Assembly: GCF_000003815.2 (NCBI RefSeq)
Contig: NC_049980.1
Location: forward strand, 15,991,576-16,055,575
DNA: 64,000 nt
DNA from: Branchiostoma floridae
Lineage: Eukaryota; Chordata; Leptocardii; Amphioxiformes; Branchiostomatidae
Direction of reading: 5' to 3'
Each line of letters opens with the position of its first letter. Position 1 is the stretch's first letter. The translations under genes were made by a program, and so were the position numbers. This document shows, in pieces, positions 56,791-64,000 of this stretch. The notes under the pieces were generated by a model that worked only from the letters and a program-made list of their open reading frames with translations, was not told where the DNA came from and ran no database searches.

Positions 56791-58076
56791 CTATGAAAAG
56801 AAAAAGAAAATGACAAGGATGCAGTTCTGTATGTAAGTATACGTGTAAATCTTGCTTCAGAGCATGCGTTAAAGCGACCTAGATCGATAATGACCGCGAA
56901 CCGCGGGCTGGTTTGGGTAACAATTTGAACTACATGTAGGCAGGATGTTGGTAATGCCTCCTATATTGCTCTTAAACATGCGGGAAAACACCATCGTTGT
57001 TATCTGTACCGAACATATGGTGTGCGATCTGGTGGGCAATCCAGAAGAGAGACTGAGATTGCGCTGTAGAAGTGTCATGAGGAGGTTCGAAGGAAATGAC
57101 TCCCAAAGAACAAATTTCCAGGAATTCTAACAATTGTTAGGTCCCTATTGCACAGGGTGCCGGCCTGAATTGGATTTGTGTAACCCCGGCCTCATAATTG
57201 GAATATCATGCAAAATGTAAAAGCATGAATGACAATACAACAAAACATACAAAGGTAAATATTTTCCTTTCGTCTATGAAATTCGCTGAGCACTTTGTTA
57301 AATTGCTCAATCACAGGGCGGTCGCAGCGAAGTCGCTCCTTGCCCTAGTGGAGTGGATATTTTGCATTTGAAAGTTTCCCGATGAGCGTTGTTGGAGTGG
57401 GTGGGTGTACCACCCTGAGCGCGTAAATGGCATCGGAAGGCACACGGCGCCAATGACGCCAAAGGCAATGTAGCGGTTTAATTTGTTGAGTCACATAGAA
57501 ACGCACAGTGGGTGCACAATTTGTATGGAAACTGGAAACGCATAATCGTGAGTCAAAAGGGCGATGAGCGAGCCAGCAAACACATTTAAAGTCTCAAACG
57601 AGGTTATCCTTGATCTGTTGTCCATTCAAATACATAAAACTATTGCCATGTTTAATAAAGGTACCTGTATAATGATTAAGAACTATCTACAGGGTAGGCG
57701 GCCAGACCTTCAGCACAACTGTATGTGCAACACGTTTCTACATCGATACATCGAATTTCAACGAAGTTGATGCGTGATGAAGTCTTCGCCATCCGTAACA
57801 TGACAGCCGCCGCCTACAACAACTGACGTTATGGGGTTATCTGGTGGAAGATGTGATTCTCCTCATGTCATTTCATCAGTTAGCACATAATTGGAATTAG
57901 TATTATCTGATCCCATCAGCTCATGGTTGTGCACATGGCTTAAGGGTCTTACATGTACATGTACATGTATTTTGTTTCCAATTCTTCAGAACGAGTTTAG
58001 CTTCCAGTGTGTTTATTTCAAGATAAGTATCGTTAATTAGTCAGGATTATGGTTGATTGGTGTTCCTTTCAGTGCT

Positions 58077-58194
58077 CTCCAAGCAGAGGTTCGGCTCCGG
58101 CTGTTTAGTTTACATGCTTTTGGGCGTTTTGTCGGGATTACACTTTCTGACCATGTTTTCTTCTTTTCCGCCTGCGAAGAGCCTCTGCTTGGAG
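58077..58194. mobile_element. 118-bp MITE-like inverted repeat
   Basis: Perfect 13-bp ends CTCCAAGCAGAGG and CCTCTGCTTGGAG enclose about 92 bp. The small plus-strand frame that spans it is part of the element, not a gene. Confidence 0.6.
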
Positions 58195-59448
58195 TGTACC
58201 TGTCAAGGCCACGGTACTAAAGCGAACTTCCTGGAGGGTCGAATTAGCATTGAAACCTAATCTAAAGGCACTCAATCATGCTTTATACACCTTTATCAGC
58301 GCAGACGCTGAGTCAACTTGACAGCTTTACTTAACTTTCATATTCCCTTTACAAGTGGTTCACAAATACGTAATATATTTTGTCGCTTTCTCGGACTATT
58401 TGCGTTAAGCCATCCATTTCAAAAACAGCGGTGCGTGATAGCTTTATTGTATAGGACTATGTTCTACGCAAGCGTAGAACTGGAGATTGTGCTCGATCAC
58501 AGACTGGTGGGTCTATTTAGGAACTTGTGACCCTGTGGAAGATAACTAACTGTTATGGAGGATTATGTGGCTGAAAAAACGACCAGTTTATCAACATTCT
58601 CGTATAGCAGAAAGAACTGTGTTAACGGCAACGATGATGTAGTATGCAGCCGTGTTTTGTGTCTGTATAGCCGGCATAACCGCCCTATGGTTTTGCCGGC
58701 CTAAGTCCTACCAAGCAGCCTCTGTAACTATACCGAAGTGATTGATGAGTGAGTCTTCACTCGCCAGAACGGCAGAAAAGGCAGTGACCAGTTATTCGGA
58801 CACATCTCTGGTGGGTATTTGACGAGTAAATCTATGTCCAATACGCTCGATGCAAATATACGACATTTTACGCTTCAGGATTCCTAAAGCCAGCAACCTG
58901 TTTTTGTATGGCACAGTGAACCTGACCTACTCCAGATTATTCCCGAGACTGTGGATTTTAGAATCTCATTGGACACTTGCGGACGCCTCCACCATACTTA
59001 ATGTGAGCTTAAGTGAAGGCTTTTAGCGACATTATATCTCGGTAACTAACCCATGCCCCCAGTCAGTGTAGCTATTTCTTCATTGAGCGCTTGATGTCGG
59101 TGCTGAACGTAACTTAAATGGTACCATTATGTACATGTAGAGGGCGATTTCAGAGGTGAGCGCTTGTAAGTCGCATTTGGGAGTCAATGTCCTTCATTGC
59201 ATAGCACGTTGTGCTCACGTTGAAAAGGAGCTTTACCTATTTATCGGAAGTCTAGATCCATTCTTTCCGTACAGAGAAATTCTTTTCATAAGGTCATGAC
59301 TGGGAGGTAGGGAATGGTTAGGCTAGGATGCTGGATGTTAGTCAGCAAAGCCTTTTTCCTTATCATCGCCGGCCTTTGACATCGTTTGACGTTCCCAACT
59401 TTCAGTAATTCACTCGAATATCACCTAGTCTTACAAATTTGATTTAAC

Positions 59449-59713
59449 ATGATAAAGGACATCGCTGCATCTACTGTAAAGCATACGAACGACCAGTTCA
59501 TAGAACCTCGTGTTGTACCGGGATCATTGTGCCTAGCAGGTTTCACAGAGAGAAAAAATCTAACACAACAAAAGTATAGCGACTTTACAATGTCTTCTAC
59601 GGTTCAACGCAAAGCAAAAAAGTGGGTGCAAATTAATTACACGTACAGGTGTATGGATAAAGCAGCATGTTCAGTTAAAGCTATCGTTTATACTACTGGC
59701 TCTAAGGTCTTAA
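59449..59713 (+). CDS. Candidate first coding exon, unrecognised
   Basis: An open frame of about 88 codons begins at an ATG and runs directly into a consensus-like donor (TTAAA then GTAAGT at 59714). It includes KAKKWVQINYTYRC and two further cysteines. No downstream exon or similarity is recognised; the window's other long frames without homology are mostly chance, so this is weak. Confidence 0.15.
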
Positions 59714-60082
59714 AGTAAGTTTCAGGTCTTAGAATGCTCTGACGTTTTTTTAGTAACCACAATTACATGTACGCAGTAACGGTTATCTCCCCCTACAATG
59801 TGTTTGGACTTCTTTATAGAAAAAGAATGTAGTTAAACCTTTGATCGTTTTGAGTGAGCAAGAAGAGAGGTTTATCACCATATCGTGAGCAATCCATGTA
59901 CAGCCAGATTACATGTAACGTTATAATGTAACTCGCTACACATTTACCTCAGCTGCTGAATGTCATCCAAATTAATCTTGTGTTAATAATGATTGGCATT
60001 CACATGTATTCATTGTAAGTACGGAGCTAAGCTACCGTTTGCGAACTTGTCACTGCCTGAGAAATGATGCATTCCGTATATT

Positions 60083-61222
60083 ATTACCTTTGCCAGAATG
60101 GCTGAGGTTATGTTTTGGGCTTGTGAGTCTGTGTGTGTGTGTGTCTGTGTGTTAACAGCATAACTCAAGAAGCCTTGGATGGATCCCAATAATATTTGGT
60201 AGGTGGGTAGGGGTCAGGAAAACGAAGATCAAGTTCGATAATGGGCCCCCTAACTGCTTGCTAAGGTACTGCAGCAGAAACTCAATTTTTGATATTTCGT
60301 GTTCTGGACATGCTGTGGTTATGATTTTTGAGTGGTAGATAGCCCTTGGGGCAGAGAGTAAGTGCTGTAAGTTTGGACCCCCTAGCGGCTTGTTTGAAAC
60401 TGCAGTTGCCGATTTCCTTTCAAACTTTGGACGAGAATAACTCGAGAACGTGTTGATGGATTGTCACGATTTTTGGTATGTAGATAGCCCAAGTAACAAT
60501 GTACATGATGTCATACTAATTATGCAAATCAGCAGGTAATTTGCATAATTAATGAGGAAAGTTTATAAATCCACTGCATTTCATGACTGCATTCCTTTAT
60601 AGGACTTTCAAACTTGTCACATTTGTAGCTGAGAAAGAAAGAAATATCAATACATATTTATTATGCAGATGATGACCTCATTTGCATAATTAATGGCAAA
60701 ATATGAATGTGTTGACGGATCGTCATCATTTTTGGTATGTAGATACCCTAAGTAAAAACTTACATAATGAGATACTATTTATGCCAATTAACACCTAATT
60801 TGCATAATTAATAAGGAAAGTTGATAAATACCCTGCATTCTGTGATAGGACTAACAAACTTGTCACATATGTAACTGAGAAAGATGGCAGAGAGTAAGAG
60901 GTGTATGTTTGGGTCCACTAATAGTCTTTTCTTGAACTGCAAGAGCCGGTTTAGTTTCCTGCTTTGAAAGAGAATAAGTCAAGAAGGAATGAAAGGATCG
61001 TCATGATTTTTGGTATGCTGATAGCTTAAGTGATACTTGATACAATTTAATATTACTATGTAAATAGGGATCTAATTTGTATAAGCAATGGCGAAATGTT
61101 ATGAACCAACTCCAGGCATATTAAATAAAATGTAATGAGTAACACATTTATGTCTACAGACATCATTCTACATAACAAACCTTGCTTATTTGGCAAAGGT
61201 ATGTGTTCGTGGAACTCTAGTT
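60083..61222. mobile_element. Diverged copy of the 1.1-kb modular repeat
   Basis: It starts TATTATTACCTTTGCC and ends GGCAAAGGTATG then GGAACTCTAGTTGC. The same modules as at 9269-10362 occur several times: 'ATTTTTGGTATGTAGATA' and 'TTTGCATAATTAATG'. There are complementary ends (ACCTTTGCC/GGCAAAGGT), a GT run near the start and no coding frame. Confidence 0.6.
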
Positions 61223-61332
61223 GCTTATTGCATGCATTGTAACCTTGAATTGTACATGTAGTGGTTGAATGTCAATGTCAACTGAATGCTTTACATGAAG
61301 CTCGCTGCTGATCTTCCTCATTTCTTTCTTAC

Positions 61333-62399
61333 TTAAGCCCCGGTCACAAGGCGCGTACGATTCCTTGCGATTCCCTCCGATGCGCAGGATAAGCGCAGTG
61401 CGTCGTAAGTCGGGGGAAAATCGGAAGCAATGGTTTAAGTATATGAAGCCGTGGTCACAAAGCGCGTAGTGCATCGTACGATGAGGTCATAAGAGCGTGC
61501 CTGCGTCAATCGCAGTGAATCATAGTAAATCGGGGAGCGTCGTATGGCGAAAAATAGAGCTGAAATGGATTTTGAACATGTTCAAAATTTCGCTATCGTC
61601 GTAAGATTTTATTTGCCCCCATAGCAGACTTCATTATGGCAATTTTTGTCTACTGATGAGGTTATAGATTTATGAATTGTTAGCATGTTGTGATGGTTTC
61701 AGTTTTCCCTGATATTGTGGATATTGACGAAAAGGGAAAATATATCAGTCGCAACTGCCACAGTCGCAACCAGAGAGCAGCGCGCCCCGTACAGGTGATG
61801 CAGACAATTGTTTGATCGCTTCATGCACGTGAGTTTATAATTAGATCAAATCTAAGCTCTCGTCGGTCTTAGGTCAGTTTACCATAATCGTAATAACCAT
61901 GGGGACAACTCGAACATAAAGGCAGGCTCTATGAGTCGGAAATATATATGATATAATGCTTATGATATGATTTTTGTATGATGGCATCTTTTTGTTGATA
62001 GCATATCATGATACGATCTTCGAAAGAGCCTGACACGTAGAGCCGGCAAGCAGGCCGAGATAATCATACCAGACTCACGCTTGACTTGAACTTTTCTTGT
62101 AATGCTCTTGTTGTCATTGTCTCTTTTAATTTATTTTCACAGTTAAATATATCACAGGAAGGTATTCAACAGCTTAGTCCACATTTCGTTGGTTAAAGAA
62201 GCACAAAAGCGGCCAGGCGGCTATTCAAAAGAGACACAAGTGGAAAATCGTACGACGCTGGAAAAATTTTGAACACCATCCGATGCGTTGCGATGGATGG
62301 TTTTGCTTACGATTTTGCTGCGATTTACTGCGCTCATCGTACGATATGCGGAATATGCCATCGCAAGAAATCGTACGCGCTTTGTGACCGGGGCTTTAA
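61333..62399. mobile_element. 1.06-kb MITE with TTAA target duplication
   Basis: The ends GCCCCGGTCACAAGGCGCGT...and ACGCGCTTTGTGACCGGGGC pair over about 35 bp with few mismatches and are flanked by TTAA at 61333-61336 and 62396-62399. A partial extra copy of the end sequence (GTGGTCACAAAGCGCGTA) lies inside at about 61451. No transposase frame was found. Confidence 0.8.
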
Positions 62400-64000
62400 T
62401 TACTCAGACCAACTGCTCAGCTTTCAGCACAGGCCACGGACTAGATCCCTCCATCTCATGTGGTCCCGGGCCCTCTATGCCAGCTGCTCTCATGTGAACC
62501 CAGCCTCAAGGTCCCGCATCCAATTCTATGTATAGAAAGTGAAAAATGAATGAAATATCGTGAGCCAAAGAACATCGCCAAGGCTTTTAAGTATCTTTTC
62601 TATAAAAACAGTTGAGCCTACTATTCCTTTCTTGTCGAAGAATAAACATCCCCTGCTCACTCACGGTGTGCTTTGAGAGTGCTGAGGAATGGAGGAGTCA
62701 GGCCACCTGATCCCCGTAGCACATATATCTGTACCTCATAGTACGTCTGACTCTTTATTTCCCGACAGGATCCACTTGAAGATAAGGCAGCAACCTATTT
62801 TCTTTGCGCCTACCGCTTAATCCCTCCCTGCGGAAATAGGCAGACGCTCCACCGCCAGGGAAGCTATCTTTTGACCGCTTGTTAAGCACGACGGTATTCT
62901 ATACAACTTATTTAGGCTGTTACAGCGAAAGTCTTCTACGTAAGTATAATTTGCAAGCGCTTCAGAAACATCAATCATAAATGCAATTACTTTTTGAAAA
63001 TTAACATTCTCGAATGAGAATGTGGGACCTATAGAAGACGGGCGATATCGAATTCCAAAAACCTTTGACCCATTACTGACGTCACATGTGCATTAGGCCA
63101 CGTGCCTGGGGGATTGGGTAAGATACTGTAATACAATTTTTTTATGCGCACTTGCAGCGACAGTAAACATTTAGTTCCGAGAACAAGTTAAATTTTCTCA
63201 GATCGTGAAAGTTTGGTACCGAGAAGACAAAGTGAATTACAGTACTCGTAACTATTTGCCAAGCAAAGCGCACCGAATGCAGAAGTAACTCTGCAGCAGT
63301 AGCACAGAAGCAACCAGCTCAGGGAGGTTAGGATGGAAGAAAATTGACAACAGGACAAGAGTTGAATTCTTCCGATTGAAAGTCAAATATAATGTATCTC
63401 AGCCATGTAAGATTCATCAATATATGCAATTATTCATGAAGATTGTATCATGCTCATTTATAGTATCTTTTGAAGTTGAATGATGTTTGGCATGCCTTAC
63501 GTTACCAGTATCATTTGCAGTGGACGTGGTGAGTTCTCCCTTGTTGGTGGTCAAACAAGAAGATGGAACGTTTAGCTGGTCATTCCCAATAAAGACATTT
63601 CATAAGTTAACTTACTTGGTTAAATCTGTCCTTGGGATAAGAACACATTTGTAGCACAAGCCATGTCAACGACCCGTCGCCAATGGAGCTCTTTCCCCAT
63701 CTTCAAGTACAGCCCATCATTTGTTAGCACACACGGGTGAAAAACTTAAAGAATGCTACAGAAAGGCTGGCGTAGAATCTATGTGATTGAACATGGCAAT
63801 GTGTCTGCAACGTGTTTTAGACGCGATAGCAGGCCCTTTTGTTATTGCACATCCCACGCAGGGTTTAGGCAAACCATTTGAAGTCGTATGCTCTCCCGTC
63901 CTAGGTCGGCATTCCACCCGGGCCCTGCTTGATGAGAGACGAAGCTCAGCACGCACGGTCAGCTAGAGGTAAGGAGCGTGACTAGCGTGTCCAGTAGAAT
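62400..64000. other. Right-hand end, no supported gene
   Basis: Mostly unassigned sequence. A plus-strand donor-like AGAG then GTAAGG at 63969/63970 and a CRE TGACGTCA near 63078 could belong to a gene starting beyond the window. No coding frame supports this. Confidence 0.3.

Noticed and set aside
58057..58260. 67-codon plus-strand frame with a hydrophobic segment
   Set aside because: It spans the inverted-repeat element at 58077-58194.
1..64000. CRISPR arrays, operons, bacterial promoters or phage genes
   Set aside because: The window is plainly eukaryotic: dozens of phased GT/AG introns and metazoan gene families. The tandem repeats present are minisatellites without CRISPR-like spacing.

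Overview
This is a eukaryotic, intron-rich window. Four housekeeping genes and one secreted-protein gene can be rebuilt exon by exon. Every exon used here has GT/AG borders and the reading phase agrees across every junction. Gene content, intron sizes of a few hundred bases, many short non-autonomous DNA elements and tRNA-derived SINE copies suggest an invertebrate deuterostome, most likely a lancelet (Branchiostoma). The species call is inference.

Layout. (1) 93-7235, minus strand: a CCPG1/PBXIP1-family type II membrane protein, the presumed ER-phagy receptor family; its 3' UTR runs off the left edge. (2) 8419-about 12995, plus strand: DDA1, a small subunit of the DDB1-CUL4 ubiquitin ligase, head-to-head with gene 1. 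(3) 13497-36301, minus strand: a complete 40-exon FOCAD (focadhesin) gene, tail-to-tail with DDA1. (4) 37899-53882, plus strand: a complete 15-exon FAN1 (FANCD2/FANCI-associated nuclease), head-to-head with FOCAD. (5) 41669-about 45670, minus strand: a gene for a secreted fibrinogen-related protein, nested inside FAN1 intron 5. (6) 54400-64000: gene-poor, with a minisatellite, mobile-element relics and two weak candidate exons.

The genes are independent housekeeping loci rather than a pathway: ER turnover (CCPG1-like), ubiquitin ligase (DDA1), focal adhesion/SKI-complex stability (FOCAD) and crosslink repair (FAN1). Shared elements are two divergent promoter regions (about 7235-8420 and 36302-37890).

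The accessory interest lies in small mobile elements. Three hairpins with TAGCCTGG-type ends are each flanked by 9-bp target duplications. Two 24-36 bp hairpins have 7-bp duplications. Two MITEs are flanked by TTAA and two by TA. There is a minisatellite family at two loci 22 kb apart, and tRNA- and 5S-like SINE pieces. In the coding part, FAN1 keeps the SPYF (MLH1-binding) motif and the CCPG1-like protein keeps an acidic FVTI motif typical of LC3/FIP200-binding sites.
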